Shown one piece after another: positions 46,501 to 55,965 of a stretch of 64,000 bases of DNA. Origin of the DNA: Nostoc cf. commune SO-36 (GTDB lineage Bacteria > Cyanobacteriota > Cyanobacteriia > Cyanobacteriales > Nostocaceae); contig NZ_AP025732.1 in assembly GCF_023734775.1 (NCBI RefSeq), forward strand, positions 5,826,501 through 5,890,500, in the 5' to 3' direction. The notes beneath the pieces are model-generated. The model was not told the origin of the DNA. It made no database searches and saw only the letters and a list, made by a program, of their open reading frames with translations. Made by a program: the position numbers and the translations under genes. The first letter of the stretch is position 1, and every line of letters starts with the position of its first letter.

Positions 46501-47868
46501 ATGAAATCTGTATTTTCACAACATTCAAAACAAATAGAATTACCTCTACAGTTAGTAACTTATCAAAATAAATTTGCTTTCATCGATCTCTTTGCTGGGA
46601 TTGGTGGATTTAGAATTGCTTTACAAAAACTCGGTGGTCAATGTTTAGGCTATTCTGAAATAGACAAACAAGCTATAAAAGTTTATCAACAAAATTTTAT
46701 CAGCTACTTAAACAAAGATGAAGTTGAATTAGGAGACATAACAAAAATTACTGAACTTCCTTCTCATGTTGACATAGTGGTTGGTGGTGTTCCGTGTCAA
46801 CCTTGGTCAGTCGCAGGTCGTTTAAAGGGATTTGAAGATCCAAGAGGAAAGTTATGGTTTGATGTAATTAGACTAGTCAATAAAAATAAACCTAAAGGCT
46901 TTATATTTGAAAATGTCAGTGGATTAGCAAGCCCGAAAAATATAGATAACTTAGAACTGATTGTACATGAATTGGAAAGCATCGGATATTGTGTTAAATG
47001 GAAAGTCCTCAATGCTTATGATTTTGGTTTACCTCAAAATAGAGAGAGAGTTTTTATCGTTGGAATTAGAAATGATCTGGAAAAATGCCAAGAGTATAAA
47101 TTTCCTATTCCTTTGAACATTCATCCAAAAGTTTTCGATATATTAGATGATATTAAACCTGCAAAAATTATTGAAAAAGTCAAGTTAGATCGACATACCT
47201 TATTTAAAGGTATGATTCCACCATCAAGAACTAGATTTCAAAAAGATGATGAATTAAATGATTTTTTCATTTTTTCTGATTTAAGAAATGGACACACAAC
47301 AATTCACTCTTGGGATATTATAGAAACTAGTGATAGAGAAAAAATGATTTGCTTAACTCTTCTAAAACATAGGAGAAGTAAAAAATATGGAGAGAAAGAT
47401 GGTAATCCCTTATCTTTTGATAATTTTAAACAGATAATATCTGACCTAGAGATAAATGAATTAAATGAACTAGTCCAAAAAGGAATATTCCGATTCACTG
47501 CTGATCATAAGTATGAATTTATTAATTCTAAAAATATGACAGGTATTAATGATATTTATAGAATTATTTTGCCTACTGCTGATATTATGCCAACTTTAAC
47601 TGCTACTGGCGCTAAAGACTATATAGCAACAGTATCAATTCATGCTAGTCATCCACAGGAATATAAAAATATTTTCTTAGAAAAAATTTATAACCAGAAA
47701 AAGTTCATCCCAATCACGGCTAAACACGCTTGTAAATTACAAGGTTTTCCTAGAAATTTTGAATATCACGAAAAAGATGATATTGCCAAAAAACAGTTTG
47801 GTAATGCTGTTCCTGTTCCTGTTGTTGAATATGTAGCGAAAGAGTTGCTAAGTATTCTTGATATTTAA
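46501..47868 (+). CDS. DNA (cytosine-5) methyltransferase of a type II restriction-modification system
   Basis: 455 residues. m5C methyltransferase motifs in order: I (FIDLFAGIGGFRIALQKLGG), IV with the catalytic Cys (VVGGVPCQPWSVAGRL), VI (GFIFENVSGL), VIII (LPQNRERVFIVGIR), a long target-recognition region at about 200-390, then IX-X (KLQGFPRNFEY ... KKQFGNAVPVPVVEYVA). It methylates cytosine in a specific site and so protects DNA from the adjacent endonuclease. Its stop is one base from the stop of the convergent endonuclease gene. Its AT-rich composition differs from the neighbours, suggesting transfer. Confidence 0.95.
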   Translation: MKSVFSQHSKQIELPLQLVTYQNKFAFIDLFAGIGGFRIALQKLGGQCLGYSEIDKQAIKVYQQNFISYLNKDEVELGDITKITELPSHVDIVVGGVPCQPWSVAGRLKGFEDPRGKLWFDVIRLVNKNKPKGFIFENVSGLASPKNIDNLELIVHELESIGYCVKWKVLNAYDFGLPQNRERVFIVGIRNDLEKCQEYKFPIPLNIHPKVFDILDDIKPAKIIEKVKLDRHTLFKGMIPPSRTRFQKDDELNDFFIFSDLRNGHTTIHSWDIIETSDREKMICLTLLKHRRSKKYGEKDGNPLSFDNFKQIISDLEINELNELVQKGIFRFTADHKYEFINSKNMTGINDIYRIILPTADIMPTLTATGAKDYIATVSIHASHPQEYKNIFLEKIYNQKKFIPITAKHACKLQGFPRNFEYHEKDDIAKKQFGNAVPVPVVEYVAKELLSILDI

Positions 47869-47869
47869 A

Positions 47870-48676
47870 CTAATTTTGGTAAAAAATATCATTAAATTCG
47901 GCGGCAAAATTTTCTTCTCCTAACTCAATAAAAAGCGCTTTTAATTGCTCAAATGTATTTTCAGTTCCAGAACAAAAATCCCAAAATTCATTTTCAACCC
48001 ATATATCTTGAGCGATATCTAGAGGAGAACTAAATAACTTAGTTTTTTGCATTTCATACCAAGATTTTTGAAAAGGATTAAAAGGAATAGCAATACGAGC
48101 CTCTAACTTAGCATTTGTATTTTTAGCAAGTCTATAGGCGTACCACTGTAGCATTTGCTTGTTAAATTTTTGAAAATCACCTTGATTTGGCTGTGCAGTT
48201 TTTATATCAAAAAGATATTCAATTCCATCCTTAAACAAATGAATATCAACTCCAGTTCCTGATGGAGGAGATACGTAAATGTAGGTGGCAATGTCTTCGG
48301 GATTAGTTTTTTCCGCAGCGTTTCTTAGGCTATCTATGCATTCTTTTGTTGAAACTCTCCTGTTATTAGGCTTATTCTCACGTTCATAAACTACTTTATC
48401 CAATTCATTCTGCAAAGCTTGAGGAAACGGAGTTGGAACTAATATTTTCTCTTTGATGATTTGAAATCCATTGATTTCAGCTAATGTTTTAGATATAGGT
48501 TCCCAAAAAGTTGTTCCTAAACTTGTTTCTAATCCACCTATTAAAGAACGTATTCGTCTTTCATTAGGAAAAATATCATCTAATACTTGGTAATTTTTTA
48601 CTTTTTTATTGTTAAAAAATTTTCTAATTGAAATTTTAAGATTTTCCTTGATTCTTTCTTTAAGATAGTCATTCAT
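47870..48676 (-). CDS. Type II restriction endonuclease, TdeIII-like
   Basis: 268 residues from ATG 48676 (a 48724 start is possible). The nuclease core reads GTGVDIHLFKDGIEYLFDIK, then TAQPNQGDFQKFNKQMLQWY, a PD-(D/E)XK-type arrangement (Asp of VDIH, then D-I-K). As I remember the family, TdeIII-type enzymes cut GGNCC; I cannot verify the match here. Convergent pairing with an m5C methyltransferase is strong context evidence for a restriction enzyme. The AT-rich composition matches the methyltransferase. Confidence 0.85.
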   Translation of the reverse strand: MNDYLKERIKENLKISIRKFFNNKKVKNYQVLDDIFPNERRIRSLIGGLETSLGTTFWEPISKTLAEINGFQIIKEKILVPTPFPQALQNELDKVVYERENKPNNRRVSTKECIDSLRNAAEKTNPEDIATYIYVSPPSGTGVDIHLFKDGIEYLFDIKTAQPNQGDFQKFNKQMLQWYAYRLAKNTNAKLEARIAIPFNPFQKSWYEMQKTKLFSSPLDIAQDIWVENEFWDFCSGTENTFEQLKALFIELGEENFAAEFNDIFYQN

Positions 48677-48853
48677 AATTAAATTGTTTGATGTTGATGG
48701 GGGCGGACGATATAAGATGTCCAACCGACAAGCTGGTAGGGTACATTACGGGTTTAAGCTAACACACCATCTAACATTGGGCAAAGTGCATGGAAAATAT
48801 AAACAATAATTATCAATTCCCAATGCCCAATGCCCAATGCCCCATTCCCAATA
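48677..48853. repeat. Intergenic region with heptanucleotide repeats
   Basis: CCCAATG is tandemly repeated at about 48821-48841 with a CCCCATTCCCAAT variant following. The same heptamer family occurs inside mfd. Confidence 0.75.
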
Positions 48854-50182
48854 CTAATCAGATTTTGCCGTATCTGCTGATTTAACTGCCTTCGGTATGA
48901 CTAGCACCTTATCAACGCGATTACCATCCATATCCATCACTTCAATTCGCATACTTTGCCATTCAAAGTGGTCTGCTGCGGCAGGAATACGACCTAAATG
49001 GGTGATGACAAAACCGCCTAATGTTTGATAACTGCCGCGTTCCTCAGATTCCCAGTCTTCCATACCAAAAAGTTCCAAAAACTCCTCTACAGGCAACATC
49101 CCATCCAAAAGCCACGAACCATCTTCGCGTTGCACAGCTTGTGGTTGATCCTGTCCATCCGTTGAAGGAACGTCACCCACGATTTCACTCATGATGTCGT
49201 TGAGAGTGACTAATCCTTGAATCACACCGTATTCATCCACTACTAGCGCCATGTGAGTAATGGTTTGCTTAAACAATTCCAAAACTTTTAAGCCACGAGT
49301 GCTTTCTGGTACAAATACGGGCTGTCGCAATCCGATCGTTAAATCCAAGGGTTCCCCTCGGAAACTCCTGGCTAATAAGTCGGTGACAGGGATAACACCC
49401 AATACATTGTCAAGTCCCCCCTGACAAACTGGATACCGAGAATAGGCACTATCAACCATTTTTTGGCGATTTTCTTCGGCAGAGTCGTCTAAGTCTAGCC
49501 AAACAATATCAGGACGGGGTGTCATTAAATAGCTGACAGGGCGATCGCCTAAACGAAAGACTCGCTCTACCATATCCTGTTCAGCTTCCTCAAAGGTTCC
49601 CGCCTCAGTCCCTTGCTCTATTAAGATTTTAATTTCTTCTTCGGTGACTTGCGGCTCGGTAGAAGCTGTAATTCCTAGTAATCGCAGGATCAAATCTGTA
49701 GAAGCACTTAAAAGATATACCATTGGCGAAGCGATCGCCGATAAGGCACGCATTGGAATAGCGACAGTCGAGGCAATTCTTTCTGGATTGTTTAATGCCA
49801 GACGCTTTGGTACTAATTCGCCAACAATGAGTGACAAATAGGTAATAATCAAAACCACTATTCCAAAAGATATTGGTTCACTATAAGGTGCTAACAAAGG
49901 CACAAGTTTTACATAGACTGCCAGTCGGTTGGCAATTGTTGCTCCTCCAAAAGCACCGGTTAGGATACCAATCAGCGAAATACCCACTTGGACGGTTGAC
50001 AGAAAATGATTTGGAGACTCAGCTAGTTTGAGTGCTGCCTTTGCCTTGACATCTCCTTGATTGGCAAGCTGTTGTAGCCTAACTTTCCGCGCCGAGACAA
50101 TTGCCATCTCAGACATGGAAAACACGCCGTTGGCAATAATTAGCACCAAAATGATTAAAATTTCAAAAGTTATGGAGGACAT
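48854..50182 (-). CDS. Hemolysin-C/CNNM-type membrane protein (DUF21-CBS-CorC_HlyC)
   Basis: 442 residues. An N-terminal DUF21/CNNM transmembrane domain (ILIILVLIIANGVFSMSEMA, then TYLSLIVGELVPKRLALNNP) is followed by a CBS pair (about 205-340, LMTPRPDIVWLDLDDSAEEN and MALVVDEYGVIQGLVTLNDI) and the C-terminal CorC_HlyC domain (YQTLGGFVITHLGRIPAAAD). Family members are implicated in magnesium/cobalt efflux or homeostasis. It is divergent from mfd. Confidence 0.93.
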   Translation of the reverse strand: MSSITFEILIILVLIIANGVFSMSEMAIVSARKVRLQQLANQGDVKAKAALKLAESPNHFLSTVQVGISLIGILTGAFGGATIANRLAVYVKLVPLLAPYSEPISFGIVVLIITYLSLIVGELVPKRLALNNPERIASTVAIPMRALSAIASPMVYLLSASTDLILRLLGITASTEPQVTEEEIKILIEQGTEAGTFEEAEQDMVERVFRLGDRPVSYLMTPRPDIVWLDLDDSAEENRQKMVDSAYSRYPVCQGGLDNVLGVIPVTDLLARSFRGEPLDLTIGLRQPVFVPESTRGLKVLELFKQTITHMALVVDEYGVIQGLVTLNDIMSEIVGDVPSTDGQDQPQAVQREDGSWLLDGMLPVEEFLELFGMEDWESEERGSYQTLGGFVITHLGRIPAAADHFEWQSMRIEVMDMDGNRVDKVLVIPKAVKSADTAKSD

Positions 50183-50418
50183 GTTTAAAATTGCCGCTTA
50201 TCAGAGCGAACGTAGCTCAATCCCTAGTATCTAGTATTAAAGGTGTTTAGATAAATGCTTTGACTATACACAAAGTAATAGTTATAGTTCTTAAGTTTAT
50301 TAGGCGCTGTGTATTATTCTTCCACCGAAGGGATAAGAAAGCTGTTAACACTTTTAAAATGGTTGACATAAACTGCCTCAAAATTTCCTGACCCACAAAG
50401 ACTCCCATAGTAGTACTT
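50183..50418. other. Divergent promoter region between the CNNM gene and mfd
   Basis: 236 bases, no gene. No operator recognised. Confidence 0.5.
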
Positions 50419-50747
50419 ATGTCATTTTCTTCTATTGTGCGTGCCTTAGGCCGATCGTCGCTCACTACTGAATTTATTTCTAAGCTGAATCGACAACAAG
50501 AATTGCGGTTAAATGGCATTCCCAGGCTGCCCAAGGCTCTGGTTGCTTCAGCATTAGCACAGGCTCAGGGCAAAAATTTGTTCGTAGTTTGCGCCACTCT
50601 GGAGGAAGCTGGACGCGTTTACGCACAACTAGAGGCAATGGGATGGCAAACAGTACATTTTTACCCCACCTCCGAGGCTTCTCCCTACGAACCTTTTGAC
50701 CCAGAAACTGAGATGAGTTGGGGGCAAATGCAGGTATTGGCGGATTT

Positions 50748-50786
50748 GGGAATGGGGCATGGGGCATTGGGCATGGGGCATGGGGA
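50748..50786 (+). repeat. Heptanucleotide repeats inside mfd (GGGGCAT/GGGGCAT variants)
   Basis: Alternating GGGGCAT and GGGCATT-type units encode Gly-Met-Gly-His-Gly-rich sequence ([15 protein letters not shown]) between the conserved N-terminal blocks of Mfd. The run keeps the reading frame. Confidence 0.85.
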
Positions 50787-51417
50787 AGAAAACCAGATTT
50801 TATCCAATTCTCAATTACCCAAGATGGCGATTGTGGCTACTCAAGGGGCGCTGCAACCTCATTTGCCTCCACCAGAAGCTTTTGAGCAATTCTGTCTTAC
50901 CCTGAAAAAAGGGATGGAATTAGATTTGAATGCCTTCAGTGAGAAAATAACTATTTTGGGGTACGAAAGAGTTCCTTTGGTGGAAATGGAAGGGCAATGG
51001 AGTCGGCGGGGCGATATTGTTGATGTGTTTCCGGTTTCCTCTGAGTTACCAGTCCGGTTGGAATGGTTTGGCGATGAAATCGAGCAAATGCGCGAATTCG
51101 ACCCAGCAACTCAACGTTCAGCCCTCGACAAAGTTGACCAGTTAATTCTTACACCTACTAGCTTTACTCCCGTCGTGATGGCTGCACTGAAAAATAGTGC
51201 CCAGTTCCAAGTGCTGAGTGCTGAGTTAAATTCTGACTCAGAATTTAGCACTAATAACTCGTCTCTTTTGGAGGGTAGTCGTCGCTTTTTGGGGTTGGCT
51301 TTTGAGCAACCAGCATCTTTGCTAAACTACTTAGCAGAAAATACCCTGATTGCCATTGATGAGCCAGAACAGTGTCATGCTCATAGCGATCGCTGGGTAG
51401 AAAATGCCCAAGAACAA

Positions 51418-51459
51418 TGGGGAGTAGGGAATAGGGAATGGGGAATGGGGAATGGGGAA
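51418..51459 (+). repeat. Heptanucleotide repeats inside mfd (GGGGAAT)
   Basis: Repeated GGGGAAT units encode [15 protein letters not shown] within the N-terminal half of Mfd. A reverse-complement GGGAATG/CCCATTC variant also occurs at about 48830 outside the gene. Confidence 0.85.
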
Positions 51460-53984
51460 GAATCTACGTCTACTTCCGTAACATTGCCGAAAATCCACCG
51501 TTCGTTTGATGACTGTCTGCTTGATGTTGCCAAATTTAAGACATTATATTTGTCGGAACTTTCAGAGGAAAATACTGGGATCAATCTTGCCTGCCGTCCT
51601 GTTCCAGTCATGCCGCACCAGTTTGCTAAACTGGCTGAAACCATCCGCCAAGAACGCGATCGCAATTTCTCGATCTGGCTGCTTTCTGCTCAACCTTCGC
51701 GTTCTGTGTCGCTGTTGCAAGAACATGATTGTCCGGCTCAGTTTATCCCCAATCCCCGCGACTATCAAGCGATAGATAAGCTGCAAATTAACCATACTCC
51801 CATAGCCTTAAAATATTCTGGTCTTGCGGAATTAGAAGGTTTTATCCTGCCTACTTACCGTTTGGTAATCGTTACAGATCGGGAATTTTTTGGGCAGCAT
51901 TCTTTGGCGACTCCCGGCTATATCCGCAAGCGCCACAAAGCTACTTCTAAACAAGTTGATCCCAATAAGCTGCGTCCAGGCGATTATGTCGTTCACAGAA
52001 ATCATGGTGTTGGCAAATTTGTCAAGCTGGAAAGTTTGGCGATTAATAATGAAACCCGTGATTATTTGGTGGTGCAGTATGCTGATGGGTTATTAAGAGT
52101 CGCAGCCGATCAAGTAGGTGCTTTATCGCGGTTCCGCGCCGGAGGTGATAAAGCACCAGAACTCAATCGGATGACTGGTAAGGCTTGGGAAAATACCAAA
52201 AATAAAGTCCGCAAAGCCATCAAAAAACTGGCGGTGGACTTGTTGAAACTGTATGCAGCGCGATCGCAACAACAAGGTTTTAGCTTTCCCAGTGATATGC
52301 CTTGGCAGGAAGAATTGGAAGATTCTTTCCCCTACCAACCCACAACGGATCAACTCAAAGCTGTTCAAGATGTAAAACGCGACATGGAGAGCGATCGCCC
52401 AATGGATCGCTTAGTTTGTGGCGATGTCGGTTTCGGAAAGACGGAAGTGGCGATTCGTGCTATTTTCAAAGCAGTCATCGCCGGTAAACAAGTGGCACTC
52501 CTTGCGCCAACGACAATTTTAACACAGCAGCATTACCATACACTCAAAGAACGTTTTGCACCTTACCCCGTGAATGTCGGCTTACTCAACCGTTTTCGGT
52601 CTGCTGAAGAACGCCGCGATATTCAAAGCGATTAGCAACTGGTGAACTAGATGTAGTTGTTGGTACACAGCAACTTTTGGGTAAAGGCGTGATGTTCCGG
52701 GATTTAGGGCTGTTGGTGGTGGACGAAGAACAGCGTTTTGGGGTAAACCAGAAAGAGAAAATTAAAAGTCTAAAAACTCAAGTGGATGTGCTAACCCTCT
52801 CCGCTACTCCCATTCCCCGGACTTTGTATATGTCTTTGTCGGGAATTCGGGAAATGAGTTTGATTACCACACCACCCCCAACCAGACGAGCGATTAAAAC
52901 CCATCTGTCACCAATAAATTCCGAAGCTATCCGCACTGCAATTCGTCAAGAATTAGACAGAGGGGGACAGGTATTTTATGTAGTTCCACGAGTGGATGGA
53001 ATTGAAGAGACAACAGCCAATTTACGAGAAGTGATACCGGGAGCTAGATTTGCGATCGCTCACGGTCAAATGGATGAAAGCGAGTTAGAATCAACCATGC
53101 TCACTTTCAGTAATGGCGATGCAGATATTCTCGTTTGTACGACAATTATTGAATCTGGCTTAGATATTCCACGAGTCAACACCATTTTGATTGAAGATGC
53201 TCACCGCTTTGGTTTGGCACAACTGTATCAATTACGCGGTCGTGTGGGGCGTGCAGGTATCCAAGCTCATGCTTGGTTATTTTATCCAAAGCAACGGCAA
53301 TTATCTGATGCAGCACGGCAACGATTACGAGCGATTCAGGAATTTACTCAGCTAGGTTCTGGTTATCAGCTAGCGATGCGCGACATGGAAATCAGAGGTG
53401 TGGGTAACTTGCTAGGTGCAGAACAATCCGGTCAAATGGATGCCATCGGTTTTGATTTATACATGGAAATGCTAGAAGAAGCAATTCGGGAAATCCGAGG
53501 ACAAGAAATTCCGCAAGTGGAGGATACCCAGATTGACCTTAACCTCACGGCGTTTATTCCGGCAGATTATATCACCGATTTGGATCAAAAGATGAGTGCA
53601 TACCGGGCGGTGGCTACAGCTAAATCTAAATCAGAATTAAAACAGATTGCAGCCGAGTGGAGCGATCGCTATGGTACTTTACCAGTCCCGGCAAATCAAC
53701 TTTTGCGAGTCATGGAACTCAAACAGCTAGCGAAAAAACTCGGATTTAGCCGCATTAAGCCAGAACAAAAGCAGCACGTTGTTTTAGAAACACCAATGGA
53801 GGAACCGGCTTGGAATTTATTGGCGGCAAATTTACCAGACAATCTCAAGACCCGCTTTGTCTATTCTCCAGGAAAAGTGACGGTGCGCGGGTTAGGAGTT
53901 TTTAAAGCAGATCAACAATTGCAAAATTTGATTGATGCTTTTGGGAGAATGCAGGGTGCGATTCCAGAGGCGGCTATTGTTTGA

Positions 53985-54351
53985 TAAGTTTTGCTCAAGT
54001 TTTTATCAATTAAGAACCAAATCTACAGAGGATAACCAGAGTGATGCCAATTGGGAAAAAGAATGCGACAAATAGACCATTTGTAGAGACGCGATGAATC
54101 GCGTCTTTACCCAAAGATGTGTTGCAATCATTAATTGAATTGGTATGATCTTCATAACAATTAATAGCTATGACTCCCGTATTTCTCACCAGCTATGCGA
54201 TCGCTATTACCAAACCTTTATCAGGCTTAGATTTTGAGCGTTTTAGACACTGCATGAATCACAGCAGTATGTGAACAAGGTATTTTATCTAAAGTCTAAG
54301 TGTCATAAGCGTTTTGGGCTAATCGTTTAAACCTTTGTGAGAAATCCGGGG
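53985..54351. other. Intergenic region with a hairpin repeat
   Basis: Holds the palindromic repeat AGACGCGAT/ATCGCGTCT at 54087-54106, a common cyanobacterial dispersed motif. There is also a 34-codon frame (about 54170-54274, MTPVFLTSYAIAITKPLSGL) that may be a gene fragment. Confidence 0.5.
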
Positions 54352-54453
54352 ACTGAGCTACTTGAACAAGCGATCGCTAAACTCAAAAACTTGGCTGCCA
54401 ATGAACAAGATGCGAGCATAGCAATAGTTAGTTGTGAAATATCTCGAAGATAA
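54352..54453 (+). pseudogene. Fragment of an antitoxin-like gene
   Basis: One frame reads TELLEQAIAKLKNLAANEQD, then ASIAIVSCEISRR and stop. The first part matches the N-terminal region of a common cyanobacterial antitoxin type (ELLEQAIAKLKNL.ANEQDAIA), from memory. The start codon and the rest are missing. Confidence 0.5.
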
Positions 54454-54460
54454 GTAAGTT

Positions 54461-54685
54461 ATGTCAACAATATCGGGAAAATTAGAAGAAAGAGTAGCGA
54501 TTCTAGAGGCAGAAGTTGCACGCCTCAAAAGTAAATTAGAGGTTGTTTCCTCACCAACAATACCTTGGTGGGAAAAGATTGCTGGAACATTTACTGATAA
54601 CTCAGCTTATGATGAAGCTATGCAACTAGGGCGCGAATATCGTGAATCCCTGCGCTCAAATTCTGTAGAACCACACGAGATATAA
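54461..54685 (+). CDS. Antitoxin of a VapBC-type module
   Basis: 74 residues. A leading coiled segment EERVAILEAEVARLKSKLEV is followed by a C-terminal domain IPWWEKIAGTFTDNSAYDEA and MQLGREYRESLRS. This two-part form, located directly before a PIN gene, is the standard small antitoxin of cyanobacterial VapBC pairs. It ends at 54685 directly before the toxin ATG, so the genes are coupled. The partner toxin is broken. Confidence 0.8.
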   Translation: MSTISGKLEERVAILEAEVARLKSKLEVVSSPTIPWWEKIAGTFTDNSAYDEAMQLGREYRESLRSNSVEPHEI

Positions 54686-55105
54686 ATGTACGTTTTTGAT
54701 ACCGATCATCTCAGCGTTTTGGAACGTAGAGGAGCAGGGGCACAAGGTCTTTTCATGCGGTTGGCAAATGTCAATCCGAATGAGGTTGTAGCAACAATCA
54801 TTAGCTACGAGGAGCAAATGCGAGGGTGGTTGAGTTAGATCAAAAAAGCTCAAACTGTTGAGGGACAAGTTGCAGCCTACAAACAGTTAAATAGGCAACT
54901 AACTAATTACTGTGCTATCCCAATTCTAGAATTTGATGAACAAGCAGATCAAGAATTCCAACGTCTAAAAAAGGTGTATCCAAGACTCGGCACAATGGAT
55001 TTGAAAATTGCTGCGATCGCCCTAGTAAATCAAGCCATTCTATTGACTCGTAATTCCTCTGATTTTGGACAAATTGTGGGTTTACGCACAGAAGACTGGA
55101 CATAA
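54686..55105 (+). pseudogene. PIN-domain (VapC-type) toxin with a nonsense mutation
   Basis: 140 codons from ATG 54686. PIN residues are visible: Asp in YVFDTDHLSVLERRG, the Glu of SYEEQMRGWLS, the Asp pair of LGTMDLKIAAIALVNQAILL and TRNSSDFGQIVGL. An in-frame TAG at 54836-54838 after GWLS interrupts the gene; the preserved downstream frame suggests a Tyr or similar codon was lost. VapC toxins are site-specific RNases. This one should be inactive unless read through. Confidence 0.88.
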
Positions 55106-55242
55106 AAGCGCTCACTTTTGCCATAATCAAGCAGCACGTCGTTTTAGAAACATTTTACAGAGAAGGCGTTCGATAAATTCAGCTTTTTGGCAATTTTTGC
55201 GTAAATACTGACGATATATCGCACAGTAACAGATATTAACCA
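55106..55242. other. Short intergenic region
   Basis: No gene or motif seen. Confidence 0.5.
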
Positions 55243-55766
55243 TCATCGGGACTTGCCCAATTTAAGTAATAGGCCAACACTCAAGACAGCTAAACTAGCA
55301 AATCCAACGGTAGGTTCGGGAATAGATTTTGCAAGTACAAGTGGTTGAATTTCAGAAGAGGTAATATAGTTGGCAAGAAAAGGCTTGCCAATATAATTTA
55401 GATAAGGTAAACCAACAATATTAGCAGTATACTCTCTAAATTTTCAGAAGTTGAGAAAGCTAATTTAGAATTACTAGAGTTAAATCCAAAAGAACTTAAA
55501 CTAGATACACCTGACCATTCTTCTTGCGGGACTTTGGAGTTACCAGAAAATATCAAATCAAAGGTATTTAACTCACTTGTGTAAATCAAACCATCATTAT
55601 TTTGATCCACACCAGAAAATGAACCAGATAAGATACCTCCACCTTCCCAGCCTGATTGTGTAAAGGCGTAGTCCAGAGATGCAGCTTGCACTTGCTTAAC
55701 TGAGCTTCCTAGCAAGCTGAAAATACTAAGAGTAGTTGTAAATGCTATTTTTGAGAACCATCTCAT
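55243..55766 (-). pseudogene. PEP-CTERM sorted exported protein, frameshifted
   Basis: From ATG 55766 (an upstream start at 55829 is possible) the product has a signal peptide ending around QVQAASLDY and an exported N-terminal domain (GILSGSFSGVDQNNDGLIYT). The frame is lost near 55430 at a GAGAG repeat, where a two-base AG insertion explains it. It resumes as NIVGLPYLNYIGKPF and ends with a PEP-CTERM signal (SIPEPTVGFASLAVLSVGLL then LKLGKSR) at 55243. With the shift the protein loses its sorting signal. Confidence 0.82.
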
Positions 55767-55965
55767 AGTTTTATGCCAGAGAATTGTTGAAGAATTTTTG
55801 ATAGTGAAAAAGAGAAAATACTTGCTCAAAACTAGCTATACTAATTGTTCTAATCAACTTAGTACAGCACGGTATAAATAGAGATGCCATTCACAATCAG
55901 GGAAAAGCTGACAACACAAGGTTTTTGACTTTTAACTTTTGACTTCCGCCTTGCGGCACTAGCTT

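Larger units (their letters stand above)
50419..53984 (+). pseudogene. mfd: Transcription-repair coupling factor, interrupted by a one-base frameshift
   Basis: Mfd removes stalled RNA polymerase and recruits UvrA. Frame 1 (50419-52635) covers the UvrB-like N-terminal region, the RNA polymerase-interaction domain ([20 protein letters not shown]) and the translocase start with Walker A ([20 protein letters not shown]). It stops after [12 protein letters not shown]. The continuation [20 protein letters not shown], the DEEQRF motif and the rest follow in another frame to 53984. Restoring one A near 52625 (CAAAAGCGA) gives one frame of about 1188 residues, the usual size. Two blocks of heptanucleotide repeats are kept in frame at about 50748-50786 and 51418-51459. 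Sequencing error is quite possible because the lesion is in a short A run. Confidence 0.92.

Noticed and set aside
54087..54106. AGACGCGAT/ATCGCGTCT hairpin considered as the mfd terminator
   Set aside because: No sustained T tract follows and the motif is a common dispersed cyanobacterial repeat.
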